A DNA stretch of 64,000 nucleotides from positions 532,992 through 596,991 of the forward strand of contig NZ_JBGFGL010000080.1 in the NCBI RefSeq assembly GCF_041224425.1, in the 5' to 3' direction. The stretch comes from Psychroserpens sp041224425 (GTDB lineage: Bacteria > Bacteroidota > Bacteroidia > Flavobacteriales > Flavobacteriaceae). The notes under the pieces are model-generated. The model ran no database searches. It worked only from the letters and a program-made list of their open reading frames with translations, and had not been told where the DNA came from. Position 1 is the first letter of the stretch; every line of letters starts with the position of its first letter. Position numbers and translations under genes: made by a program. Positions 9,834 to 18,658 of the stretch are shown here, one piece after another.

Positions 9834-11183
9834 ATGTACACATTTTCAAGTAAATTAAAAACAATCTCTATTGTACTTATTATTTTAGGTGCTCTTGGTG
9901 TTGGTTTCGGTTTTTGGGACTCCCATAAATATCAAACTGAAGAAGATGTAAAGGAATTATTGGCTAGTGAAAGCCATGGGCATGGAGAAGCTCATGCCAC
10001 TACAGATCATGCAGCTGACATGCACCATGCAGAAGATGCACATCACGCTGAAGGAGATCATGCAGAGGAAGGTCATGAGATGAGCCATGAAGAACACGTG
10101 CTTCACCAAATTCATAACAGACCATGGGCTGCATTATATGTTGGTGCCTTTTTCTTCTTTATGATTGCACTTGGCGCTTTGGCATTTTATGCCATTCAAT
10201 GGGCTGCGCAAGCAGGTTGGTCACCAGTATTGTTTAGGGTTATGGAAGGAATTACAGCTTACGTTTTACCTGGTGGACTTATCGTATTGGCAATAGCATT
10301 CTTTGCTGGAGACCACATTTTTATATGGATGGATCCAGATGTTGTTGCTCATGATGAATTAATTCAAGGGAAACAAGGTTGGCTGAATAAAACAGGATTC
10401 TTTATTAGGGGGTTGATCTTTTTAGGAGGTTGGGTTTTATACCGAACATTTGCTAGAAAATTCTCTATTGCTCAAGATCATGCTGAAGCTAACGATAAAA
10501 GAAACTTTAAAAAGACGTTTCGTATTTCAGCTGCCTTTCTTGTATTTTATATCTATACAGAATCAATGATGTCTTGGGACTGGATTATGAGTGTTGATCC
10601 ACACTGGTTCTCAACCCTATTTGGATGGTATGTATTCGCTTCAATGTTTGTAAGTGGTATTACTGTTATTGCGCTAATGACCATTTATTTGAAATCAAAA
10701 GGTCATTTGGAATTTGTAAATGATAGTCATATCCATGATTTGGCAAAATTCATGTTTGGTATTAGTATTTTCTGGACCTATCTGTGGTTCTCACAATTTA
10801 TGTTGATCTGGTACTCTAATATTCCTGAAGAGGTGACTTATTTTGTCTCAAGAATAAATGATTATAAATTGCCATTTTTTGGTATGCTGGTCATGAACTT
10901 TATCTTCCCATTATTGGTGTTGATGAACAGTGATTATAAACGTGTCAATTGGTTTGTAGTCATGGCTGGATTGGTCATTCTGTTTGGACATTACATTGAT
11001 GTTTTCAATATGATTATGCCAGCAACGGTTGCAGATCGATGGTTTATTGGTCTTCCAGAAATTGGAGCTATATTATTGTTTGCAGGTTTGTTCTTGTTTG
11101 TCGTATTGAGTGCCTTAACAAAAGCACCTTTACTAGCAAAAGGAAATCCGTTTATTAAAGAAAGTGAACAATTTCATTATTAA
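9834..11183 (+). CDS. actF: Alternative complex III subunit ActF with His-rich insert
   Basis: Second NrfD-like membrane subunit of alternative complex III, 449 residues, with about ten hydrophobic helices. After the first helix comes a strongly His/Glu-rich stretch (about residues 46-95: HGHGEAHATTDH, MHHAEDAHHAEGDHAEE), probably periplasmic and possibly metal-binding. The core carries family-like sequence including ESMMSWDWIMSVDPHWFSTL. It follows actE by 25 bases and precedes coxB by 29, giving a physically joined supercomplex operon. Confidence 0.93.
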   Translation: MYTFSSKLKTISIVLIILGALGVGFGFWDSHKYQTEEDVKELLASESHGHGEAHATTDHAADMHHAEDAHHAEGDHAEEGHEMSHEEHVLHQIHNRPWAALYVGAFFFFMIALGALAFYAIQWAAQAGWSPVLFRVMEGITAYVLPGGLIVLAIAFFAGDHIFIWMDPDVVAHDELIQGKQGWLNKTGFFIRGLIFLGGWVLYRTFARKFSIAQDHAEANDKRNFKKTFRISAAFLVFYIYTESMMSWDWIMSVDPHWFSTLFGWYVFASMFVSGITVIALMTIYLKSKGHLEFVNDSHIHDLAKFMFGISIFWTYLWFSQFMLIWYSNIPEEVTYFVSRINDYKLPFFGMLVMNFIFPLLVLMNSDYKRVNWFVVMAGLVILFGHYIDVFNMIMPATVADRWFIGLPEIGAILLFAGLFLFVVLSALTKAPLLAKGNPFIKESEQFHY

Positions 11184-11212
11184 ATAAAATTAAATAAAGA
11201 AGAGAAACGACA

Positions 11213-12277
11213 ATGACTGCTTTTTTAACACTTATAATTGTAATTTTTATTGCTGTTGCCATTTGGCAAATGGTTAAGATTTTTGACCTTGCACAAGTAG
11301 GCTCTTCTGGTAGTGGACAAGTTGCGACCGATAAAGACAATAAAATCAATGGCTATTTGATGATGGGATTCTTGGTGTTCATTTATGCCATTACTATAGT
11401 TTGCTTTTGGTACTTAGGTGATTTACCATTAATGTCAAATTCAGCTTCTGAACACGGATTGGAAATTGACAATTTGATGTGGATCTCCATGATCATCATT
11501 TTGATAGTTCAAACATTTACTCAATTCCTTTTGCATTATTTCGCATATAAATACAAAGGTGAAAAAGGGAAGAAGGCATTGTTTTATGCCGATAACAATA
11601 CACTTGAAGCTATTTGGACATTCATTCCTGTAGTTGTTTTGGCAGGTTTGATTATTTACGGACTTTTCACTTGGACTAGCATTATGAATGTGGATGAGAG
11701 TGAAGATCCAATCGTCATCGAATTATATGCGCAACAGTTTAACTGGAAAGCACGTTATGCTGGTGAAGATAACACTTTAGGTATGGCTAATGTTCGTTTA
11801 ATTGATATTGACAAAGCTAATATCTTAGGTGTTGACGAATCTGATCCTAATGCTAGTGATGATATCATAACTACTGAATTGCATTTGCCTGTAGGAAAGC
11901 CTGTATTGTTCAAAATGCGTTCCCAAGATGTATTGCACTCAGCTTATATGCCGCACTTTAGAGCACAAATGAACTGTGTGCCAGGTATGATTACGCAATT
12001 CGGTTTTACACCAACTGTAACAACAGCTGAGATGCGTCAAAACCAAGACATCAAAGATAAAGTTGCTCATATCAATGAATTGAGGTTAGAGCGTCAAGCT
12101 GAAATTGAAGCTATTGGACAAGATTTACAGTATGAGTTTGATTACTTACTGATATGTAATAAGATTTGTGGAAAATCGCATTACAATATGCAAATGAAAA
12201 TTATTGTTGAAACCGAAGAAGAATATAAAGCTTGGCTTAGTGAACAAACAACGTTCGCAAATTCTTTGACCAAATAA
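11213..12277 (+). CDS. coxB: Cytochrome c oxidase subunit II
   Basis: Subunit II of the haem-copper oxidase, which takes electrons from cytochrome c through the CuA centre. The CuA ligand set is complete: C315-x3-C319-x3-H323-x2-M326 in CNKICGKSHYNM, with the upstream LHSAYMPHFRAQMNCVPGM loop. Unlike the usual two-helix form, the N-terminus shows four hydrophobic segments before the cupredoxin domain, a longer form common in Bacteroidota; the last two (from about residues 90 and 130) correspond to the standard pair. 354 residues; between actF and coxA in the same operon. Confidence 0.95.
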   Translation: MTAFLTLIIVIFIAVAIWQMVKIFDLAQVGSSGSGQVATDKDNKINGYLMMGFLVFIYAITIVCFWYLGDLPLMSNSASEHGLEIDNLMWISMIIILIVQTFTQFLLHYFAYKYKGEKGKKALFYADNNTLEAIWTFIPVVVLAGLIIYGLFTWTSIMNVDESEDPIVIELYAQQFNWKARYAGEDNTLGMANVRLIDIDKANILGVDESDPNASDDIITTELHLPVGKPVLFKMRSQDVLHSAYMPHFRAQMNCVPGMITQFGFTPTVTTAEMRQNQDIKDKVAHINELRLERQAEIEAIGQDLQYEFDYLLICNKICGKSHYNMQMKIIVETEEEYKAWLSEQTTFANSLTK

Positions 12278-12298
12278 AAAAATTAAAAGAAAAAGATT

Positions 12299-14092
12299 AT
12301 GTCAGCACACGCAGATATTCACGCACACGACGATCACGGACATCATCATAAAGAGACTTTCGTGACTAAGTATATCTTTAGTCAGGACCATAAAATGATT
12401 GCCAAGCAATATTTAATTACTGGAGTAATCATTATGGGTATCATCGGGATTTTAATGTCTTTAATGATACGTATGCAAATTGCATGGCCAGGAGAACCTA
12501 ATGTGGTCTTTGAGGCCTTGTTAGGGAAATGGGCTCCAGATGGTGTTATGGATGCCGATATTTATTTAGCATTAGTGACTATTCATGGTACATTGATGGT
12601 ATTCTTTGTACTTACTGCTGGTCTTAGTGGTACTTTCAGTAACTTATTGATTCCACTACAGATTGGTGCTAGAGATATGGCATCAGGATTCTTGAACATG
12701 ATTTCTTACTGGTTATTTTTCTTATCCTGTGTTATCATGATTTCATCATTCTTTGTTGAATTCGGTCCTGCAGCTGCTGGATGGACAATTTATCCTCCTT
12801 TAAGTGCGCTACCTATGGCACAACCAGGTTCTGGAATGGGTATGACATTATGGTTAGTGTCGATGGCTATTTTCATTGCATCTTCACTTTTAGGATCATT
12901 GAATTATATCGTTACTGTAATTAATTTACGAACAAAGGGAATGTCTATGACCAGACTTCCACTAACAATTTGGGCGTTTTTTGTGACGGCAATTATCGGT
13001 GTGATTTCATTTCCAGTATTATTGTCAGCAGCTTTACTGTTAATAATGGATAGAAGTTTTGGAACCTCATTCTTCTTGTCAGACATTTTCATTCAAGGTG
13101 AAGTGTTACACTATCAAGGTGGTTCGCCTGTATTGTACGAGCATTTATTTTGGTTCTTGGGTCACCCTGAAGTATACATTGTATTATTGCCTGCGCTAGG
13201 AATTACTTCTGAAATTATTGCAACGAACTCACGTAAACCAATATTTGGATATAGAGCGATGGTTATGTCAATCTTGGCTATTGCCTTCTTATCTACAATA
13301 GTTTGGGGACACCACATGTTCGTTTCAGGAATGAATCCATTTTTAGGATCTGTATTTACATTTACGACATTGTTGATTGCTATACCTTCTGCGGTTAAGG
13401 CCTTCAACTATATAACAACATTGTGGAAAGGAAACCTCCAAATGAACCCAGCAATGCTGTTTTCTATCGGATTGGTATCAACCTTTATCACTGGTGGATT
13501 AACAGGAATTATTCTTGGAGACAGTGCTCTTGATATTAATGTTCATGACACGTATTTCGTTGTGGCTCACTTCCACTTGGTAATGGGTATTTCTGCACTT
13601 TACGGTGTGTTCGCTGGAATCTATCATTGGTTCCCTAGAATGTTCGGTCGTATGATGAATAAAAATCTTGGTTACCTCCATTTTTGGGTCACTGCCATTA
13701 GTGCTTATGGTGTTTTCTTCCCAATGCATTTTATTGGAATGGCTGGACTACCAAGACGTTATTATACCAATTCTAATTTCCCGTTGTTTGATGATACAGC
13801 CAATGCTAATGTAGTGATTACTATCTTCGCTTTAATTGGTGGTGCTGTTCAACTTGTATTTTTATACAATTTCCTTAGTAGTATTTTCTACGGAAAGAAA
13901 GCAGAACAAAATCCATGGAAATCAAACACCTTAGAATGGACAGCTCCTGTAGAGCACATGCACGGAAATTGGCCAGGCGAGATTCCTCACGTATATCGTT
14001 GGGCTTATGACTATAGCAAACCAGGTCATGATGATGACTTTGTGCCTCAAAATGTTCCTATGAAAGAAGGAGAAGAGGAACTTCAACATTAA
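12299..14092 (+). CDS. coxA: Cytochrome c oxidase subunit I
   Basis: Catalytic subunit I of the terminal oxidase, which reduces oxygen at the haem-CuB site and pumps protons. Twelve hydrophobic helices are visible. The active-site landmarks are there: WFLGHPEVYIVLLP (CuB His and the cross-linked Tyr), WGHHMFVSGM (paired CuB His) and VVAHFHLVMG (haem ligands). The first 20 residues are His/Asp-rich (MSAHADIHAHDDHGHHH), which may be a metal-handling tail. 597 residues. Last gene of the act-cox operon, followed by a strong terminator. Subunits III and IV lie about 31 kb away in this window. Confidence 0.97.
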   Translation: MSAHADIHAHDDHGHHHKETFVTKYIFSQDHKMIAKQYLITGVIIMGIIGILMSLMIRMQIAWPGEPNVVFEALLGKWAPDGVMDADIYLALVTIHGTLMVFFVLTAGLSGTFSNLLIPLQIGARDMASGFLNMISYWLFFLSCVIMISSFFVEFGPAAAGWTIYPPLSALPMAQPGSGMGMTLWLVSMAIFIASSLLGSLNYIVTVINLRTKGMSMTRLPLTIWAFFVTAIIGVISFPVLLSAALLLIMDRSFGTSFFLSDIFIQGEVLHYQGGSPVLYEHLFWFLGHPEVYIVLLPALGITSEIIATNSRKPIFGYRAMVMSILAIAFLSTIVWGHHMFVSGMNPFLGSVFTFTTLLIAIPSAVKAFNYITTLWKGNLQMNPAMLFSIGLVSTFITGGLTGIILGDSALDINVHDTYFVVAHFHLVMGISALYGVFAGIYHWFPRMFGRMMNKNLGYLHFWVTAISAYGVFFPMHFIGMAGLPRRYYTNSNFPLFDDTANANVVITIFALIGGAVQLVFLYNFLSSIFYGKKAEQNPWKSNTLEWTAPVEHMHGNWPGEIPHVYRWAYDYSKPGHDDDFVPQNVPMKEGEEELQH

Positions 14093-14112
14093 AAAAATTT
14101 GAAAGAATATTT

Positions 14113-14147
14113 AAAAAGCCTTCCGTTAATTTCGGAAGGCTTTTTTT
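14113..14147 (+). terminator. Terminator of the act-cox operon
   Basis: Stem AAAAGCCTTCCG / CGGAAGGCTTTT with a seven-base loop, followed by a T run, 20 bases after the coxA stop. Confidence 0.9.
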
Positions 14148-14172
14148 GTGATAAAATTCGTTTTAGTATGTT

Positions 14173-14180
14173 TATATTTG
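14173..14180 (+). promoter_or_regulatory. -7 element of ruvB promoter
   Basis: TATATTTG matches TAnnTTTG. Only four bases separate it from the ruvB ATG, so transcription should begin at or next to the start codon (leaderless or nearly so). A TTG lies 24 bases upstream, slightly far for a -33 element. Confidence 0.6.
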
Positions 14181-14184
14181 TGTT

Positions 14185-15207
14185 ATGAACGAAAATTTAG
14201 ATCCTACGAATCAAAATTTTTCACCCGAAGAACTTGATGTCGAAAAAAAATTGAGACCATTATCTTTTGATGATTTTACGGGTCAAGACCAGGTTTTGGA
14301 AAATCTTCAGGTTTTTGTTCAAGCGGCTAATGGGAGAAGCGAAGCCTTAGATCATACATTGTTTCACGGACCTCCAGGATTAGGGAAAACGACCTTGGCG
14401 CATATATTGGCAAGCGAGTTGAATGTTGGCATCAAAGTGACTTCAGGACCAGTTCTGGATAAGCCTGGAGATCTTGCGGGACTTCTTACTAATTTAGATG
14501 AGCGCGATGTCTTGTTTATTGATGAAATTCATCGTCTGAGTCCTATAGTGGAAGAATATCTCTATTCAGCTATGGAAGATTACAAGATCGATATCATGAT
14601 TGAGTCTGGTCCAAATGCTAGAACAGTTCAGATCAATTTAAATCCGTTTACATTGGTTGGTGCCACAACCAGATCAGGACTTCTCACATCACCTATGCGA
14701 GCGCGTTTCGGTATTCAAAGCCGACTTCAATATTACAACACCGAATTGTTGACCACTATAGTTCAACGTAGTGCCTCCATTTTAGATGTTCCTATTTCAA
14801 TGGAAGCTGCTGTTGAAATCGCAGGACGAAGTCGAGGCACACCAAGAATTGCGAATGCCTTATTACGTCGTGTTCGTGATTTCGCTCAAATTAAAGGGAA
14901 TGGAAGTATTGATATCAAAATTTCTAAATTCGCTTTAGAAGCTTTGAATGTAGATGCACACGGATTGGATGAGATGGATAATAAAATCCTATCCACGATC
15001 ATTGAAAAGTTTAAAGGTGGTCCAGTCGGCATTACGACTTTAGCAACAGCAGTTAGTGAAAGTGCCGAAACCATTGAAGAAGTATATGAGCCCTTTTTGA
15101 TTCAGCAAGGGTTTATTATGCGTACACCTAGAGGACGAGAAGTCACTGAGCAGGCGTATAGACATTTGGGAAAAATTAAAGGGCCTACGCAAGGCGATTT
15201 GTTTTAA
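14185..15207 (+). CDS. ruvB: Holliday junction branch migration helicase RuvB
   Basis: AAA+ motor of the RuvABC complex, which drives branch migration of Holliday junctions in recombination and repair. Walker A is GPPGLGKTT, Walker B LFIDEIHRL, sensor I VGATTRSGLL, and the arginine-finger region SPMRARFG. The C-terminal winged helix ends KGPTQGDLF, as usual for RuvB. 340 residues, normal length. It heads a group with a P450 gene 8 bases on and queG. ruvA is not next to it but at 31604. Confidence 0.97.
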   Translation: MNENLDPTNQNFSPEELDVEKKLRPLSFDDFTGQDQVLENLQVFVQAANGRSEALDHTLFHGPPGLGKTTLAHILASELNVGIKVTSGPVLDKPGDLAGLLTNLDERDVLFIDEIHRLSPIVEEYLYSAMEDYKIDIMIESGPNARTVQINLNPFTLVGATTRSGLLTSPMRARFGIQSRLQYYNTELLTTIVQRSASILDVPISMEAAVEIAGRSRGTPRIANALLRRVRDFAQIKGNGSIDIKISKFALEALNVDAHGLDEMDNKILSTIIEKFKGGPVGITTLATAVSESAETIEEVYEPFLIQQGFIMRTPRGREVTEQAYRHLGKIKGPTQGDLF

Positions 15208-15215
15208 ATAGAGAT

Positions 15216-16550
15216 ATGAGTGATACAAAACACATTCCTGAAGTTCGGCTATCACAATTTTTAAAACATTCTCTACAAATTCTTAAAAACCCACTCCCAT
15301 TCCATCATAAAAACTTTAAGAATAAAGGCGATATTTTTCAACTGAAAATCGGGTTAAAAAAGAAAGTGTATTTTTCCAGAGACGCTGCATTTGCAGAGTA
15401 TGTCCTTCAGAAAAACCATAGGAATTATGTCAAGTCCAAAATACAAACCGAAGACTTGGTAAAATATGTTGGTAAAGGCTTACTGACCTCTGAAGGTGAA
15501 CTTTGGAAGCAGCAACGAAAACTCATTCAGCCTGCATTTCATAAAAAACAACTGAGCCAACTTCTCGATACAATTCGACAAACCATTCTTTTGGAGTATA
15601 AACGAATTGAAGTAAAGAAATCAATAGATGTGTTTCCAATTCTGAACGATTTGGCCTTTCAAACAGTAGTACAATCTTTATTTAGTAGTGCCGCAAATCA
15701 ACATGATATTGACCGATTGCAATTCATTACTGAAGCCAATCAAAAAATGCTGGTTAAAGAACTGCGTCAACCGTATTTAGGTTGGTGGTTCAATATGAGC
15801 GGAAAACTAGAGCATCATTTAAAATTAAGTCGTAAAGCTCGTGATATTTTAAAGCGAATTGTAAATCAGAGAAAAGATTCAAAACTTAGAAAAAATGATT
15901 TGCTCGATATGCTTTTGGATGCTCGATATGAAGATGGTAACGCTATGGATGAAGAGCAATTAATTGATGAAATATTAATACTGTTTGTCGCTGGTCATGA
16001 AACAACTTCAAATGCGTTGAGTTTTACCTTTCAATTATTGGCGCTACATCCTGAATGGCAAGAACGTATTTTTGAAGAAGCTTCTAACTTAAGAAAAGAA
16101 ACCGATGATTTGATGACCTTGGTGACAGCATCTAAAGTTTGTCAGCAAGTTATTGAAGAGTCTATGCGATTGTATCCACCAGCCTACTTTATTGATCGTG
16201 TCAATGTGGAACCAGACACGTTTAACAGTTTTAGTTTCGAATCTGGAGTCAAACTCTTGTTTTCCATTTATGAAATCCATCGCCATCCAAAACTATGGAG
16301 TAATCCAAATCAATTTCAACCTGAGCGTTTTGATGAAGGCTCTCGGAAATTTTCTTCGCAATATTTTCCGTTTGGTGCTGGACCAAGAAAATGCATTGGT
16401 AATAATTTTGCTATGTTTGAAATGGTTATTGCCGTCACAGAACTAATATCGAAATATCAAATCAAACCTGATTTTGAAGCTATTGAAATACTGCCTTTAA
16501 TTACTTTAAAGCCAAAAAACGCCTTTTTGACATTTGAACCTAGAGACTAG
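15216..16550 (+). CDS. Cytochrome P450
   Basis: Haem-thiolate monooxygenase, 444 residues, soluble. Three diagnostic motifs are present: the I-helix AGHETTSNAL, the K-helix ESMR in EESMRLYPPAY, and the haem-binding loop FPFGAGPRKCIGNNFA with the axial cysteine at residue 393. The overall pattern resembles the bacterial CYP102-haem-domain/CYP4-like fatty-acid hydroxylase branch, but the substrate cannot be told from sequence. It lies 8 bases after ruvB, and its stop TAG shares one base with the GTG of queG, so the three are probably co-transcribed. No ferredoxin or reductase partner gene is adjacent. Confidence 0.92.
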   Translation: MSDTKHIPEVRLSQFLKHSLQILKNPLPFHHKNFKNKGDIFQLKIGLKKKVYFSRDAAFAEYVLQKNHRNYVKSKIQTEDLVKYVGKGLLTSEGELWKQQRKLIQPAFHKKQLSQLLDTIRQTILLEYKRIEVKKSIDVFPILNDLAFQTVVQSLFSSAANQHDIDRLQFITEANQKMLVKELRQPYLGWWFNMSGKLEHHLKLSRKARDILKRIVNQRKDSKLRKNDLLDMLLDARYEDGNAMDEEQLIDEILILFVAGHETTSNALSFTFQLLALHPEWQERIFEEASNLRKETDDLMTLVTASKVCQQVIEESMRLYPPAYFIDRVNVEPDTFNSFSFESGVKLLFSIYEIHRHPKLWSNPNQFQPERFDEGSRKFSSQYFPFGAGPRKCIGNNFAMFEMVIAVTELISKYQIKPDFEAIEILPLITLKPKNAFLTFEPRD

Positions 16551-17479
16551 TGCTTAATAACAAATCTAAATACAGTCAACTAATAAAAACAGAAGCTAAA
16601 CGACTTGGATTTTTATCCTGCGGAATAAGTAAAGCAGCGTTTCTTGAAGAAGAAGCACCACGATTGGAAGATTGGTTGAAGAAAAACATGCATGGAGAAA
16701 TGCGTTATATGGAAAACCATTTCGATAAGCGGTTGGACCCTACAAAGCTCGTTGAGGATTCCAAAAGTGTGGTGTCGTTATTACTTAACTATTATCCATC
16801 AGAACTTCAAAATCCTGAAAGCTATAAATTGTCGAAGTACGCTTATGGTACCGATTACCACTTCGTGATAAAAGACAAACTCAAACAATTATTACATTTT
16901 ATTCAGAAAGAAATAGGAGACGTTCATGGTCGTGCTTTTGTAGATTCAGCACCTGTATTGGATAAAGCTTGGGCTGCAAAATCTGGTTTGGGCTGGATTG
17001 GAAAACACAGTAATTTATTGACACAGCAAGTAGGTTCTTTTTACTTTATTGCTGAACTCATTATTGATTTGGAATTGGATTACGACCATGCAGTAACCGA
17101 CCACTGTGGTACTTGTACAGCTTGCATTGATGCTTGCCCTACAGAAGCCATAACAGAACCTTATGTCGTTGATGGGAGTAAATGCATTTCCTATTTTACG
17201 ATAGAGTTGAAAGAGCAAATTCCATCTGAGTTCAAGGGTCAGTTTGACGATTGGATGTTTGGTTGCGATGTGTGCCAAGATGTTTGTCCGTGGAACCGTT
17301 TCTCAAAACCTCACAGAGAACCACTTTTCAATCCACATCCTGAGTTATTATCCATGTCCAAAAAAGATTGGGAGGAGATTACCCAAGATGTGTTTAATGA
17401 ACTTTTTAAAAAATCAGCCGTAAAACGCACTAAATTTTCAGGGCTTCAACGCAACATTGATTTTTTGAAAAAGGAGTAA
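16550..17479 (+). CDS. queG: Epoxyqueuosine reductase QueG
   Basis: Last enzyme of queuosine synthesis: it reduces epoxyqueuosine to queuosine in the wobble base of tRNAs with GUN anticodons, using cobalamin and two 4Fe-4S clusters. The cluster motifs are CGTCTACIDACPTEAI and CDVCQDVCPWNRFS. Other family landmarks are AKSGLGWIGKHSNLL and FVDSAPVLDKAWA. 309 residues, normal. The start is GTG, overlapping the P450 stop (TAGTG), which suggests translational coupling. Confidence 0.95.
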   Translation: MLNNKSKYSQLIKTEAKRLGFLSCGISKAAFLEEEAPRLEDWLKKNMHGEMRYMENHFDKRLDPTKLVEDSKSVVSLLLNYYPSELQNPESYKLSKYAYGTDYHFVIKDKLKQLLHFIQKEIGDVHGRAFVDSAPVLDKAWAAKSGLGWIGKHSNLLTQQVGSFYFIAELIIDLELDYDHAVTDHCGTCTACIDACPTEAITEPYVVDGSKCISYFTIELKEQIPSEFKGQFDDWMFGCDVCQDVCPWNRFSKPHREPLFNPHPELLSMSKKDWEEITQDVFNELFKKSAVKRTKFSGLQRNIDFLKKE

Positions 17480-17491
17480 TCCATTTTTGAT

Positions 17492-17806
17492 TTAATCCAA
17501 TCTTGATTTGTTTATCAGCGCTAAAACGATCGCCAAAATGTAAATTATGAGGCCATAAATAGTAGTAATAGAACTTACTTTCAAACCGCCTGCCATTATT
17601 TGCTGACTTACTTGTCCCATTTGCTCAATGCCTTTAAAGGCACCATACAATCCGATGATTTGACCTAAGATTCCAAAAGAAAGTGCTAAAAGTCCGATGT
17701 CTTTTGTCCACTCTGGGAATTTCCAAAAACTAATAATAACGCCTAATAATAATAAGGTAAGAATGGTCATAAATAAGGTGCCACCTTCAAAAAATAAATC
17801 TAACAT
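17492..17806 (-). CDS. Small MotA/TolQ-like membrane protein
   Basis: Membrane protein of 104 residues with three hydrophobic segments. The part LLALSFGILGQIIGLYGAFK and the later GLKVSSITTIYGLIIYILAI resemble the conserved helices of the MotA/TolQ/ExbB proton-channel family, in shortened form. No ExbD/TolR or TonB gene is adjacent, so an energising role is only possible. The frame extends to an earlier ATG at 17833, but that codon overlaps the -7 element, so I use ATG 17806. It faces queG tail to tail. Confidence 0.6.
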   Translation of the reverse strand: MLDLFFEGGTLFMTILTLLLLGVIISFWKFPEWTKDIGLLALSFGILGQIIGLYGAFKGIEQMGQVSQQIMAGGLKVSSITTIYGLIIYILAIVLALINKSRLD

Positions 17807-17830
17807 AATTTGTGTTTTAATGTTACTATT

Positions 17831-17838
17831 CAAATGTA
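17831..17838 (-). promoter_or_regulatory. -7 element of the TolQ-like gene
   Basis: On the minus strand this reads TACATTTG, an exact TAnnTTTG. It lies about 25 bases before the ATG at 17806 and covers the alternative ATG at 17833, which decides the start. Confidence 0.55.
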
Positions 17839-17946
17839 GGTATTAATATATTTTGCTCAGTATGTAATAAACCTCTTTTGAGTTGTTGAATCCCTATTTA
17901 AAGCTAACGTATCGTACTACAGACGTCTTAATATACACATTTGTTC

Positions 17947-17954
17947 TATTTTTA
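17947..17954 (+). promoter_or_regulatory. Probable -7 element of LytTR gene
   Basis: TATTTTTA, one base off TAnnTTTG, four bases before the ATG at 17959. The spacing is the same as at ruvB and again implies a leaderless or near-leaderless message. Confidence 0.4.
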
Positions 17955-17958
17955 CGGT

Positions 17959-18651
17959 ATGAATAAAAGACAACTATTGAATGCTCTGTATTGGATAGTG
18001 GCTTCACTTTTAATGGCCATTTTATTACAGGATTCACTTCCCTCATTTTGGAATGCATGGTTAATCGCTTTATTTTTATTACCCGCAGCTTTAATTGTCA
18101 AGTTTGGAATCGAAAAAACAAACACCCTTCCTCCAATTAAGAAAGGAATTCGATACTTTTTATTGGCAGTTCTTTCTTTATTCTGGGGTTATATAGCCAT
18201 ATTGATTGCCTATTGGTATATCTTGGAACTCAATTCAGCAACTGTTGAAAAAATCATAATCAATCCTTTTTTCATTTGGATCTTGATTGGCTTCTTTGTT
18301 TTACTTGAGCGCGTACTATTTAAAACATCCAAACCGGTTGAAAAAGAAACGGTTTCTATTTTCAGTAATAGAAAGAAAACCGTGATTCAAATTCAGCATT
18401 TGGCTTATATAGAAAGTAGAGGCGATTTCACTATTGCCATTTTAACGGATGGAACTACGTATAAAAATACGATCAAGATTTCTGAATGGTCCCAAAAACT
18501 GGATGGCTTTCTACGAATTCATAGAGCTTTCTTGGTGAACCCAAACATGGCTACATTAAGTGGTAACGAAATTATAATAGACTCTAACACCTCATTACCA
18601 ATTTCGAGAACCTATAAAAGAATGGTCGAGGATTATTTTATGGAAACATGA
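17959..18651 (+). CDS. Membrane-anchored LytTR DNA-binding regulator
   Basis: Transcription regulator of 230 residues with an unusual layout: four hydrophobic segments in the first 120 residues, then a C-terminal LytTR domain (about residues 135-228) and no receiver domain. LytTR landmarks are IQHLAYIESRGDFTIAILTD, FLRIHRAFLVN and LPISRTYK. Membrane LytTR proteins of this kind are common in Bacteroidota, and the membrane part is presumed to sense something directly. An upstream TTG at 17941 extends the frame, but the ATG at 17959 follows the promoter and starts a sensible MNKRQ n-region. It ends 8 bases before the convergent lacI-type gene. Confidence 0.82.
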   Translation: MNKRQLLNALYWIVASLLMAILLQDSLPSFWNAWLIALFLLPAALIVKFGIEKTNTLPPIKKGIRYFLLAVLSLFWGYIAILIAYWYILELNSATVEKIIINPFFIWILIGFFVLLERVLFKTSKPVEKETVSIFSNRKKTVIQIQHLAYIESRGDFTIAILTDGTTYKNTIKISEWSQKLDGFLRIHRAFLVNPNMATLSGNEIIIDSNTSLPISRTYKRMVEDYFMET

Positions 18652-18658
18652 ATTGTTA

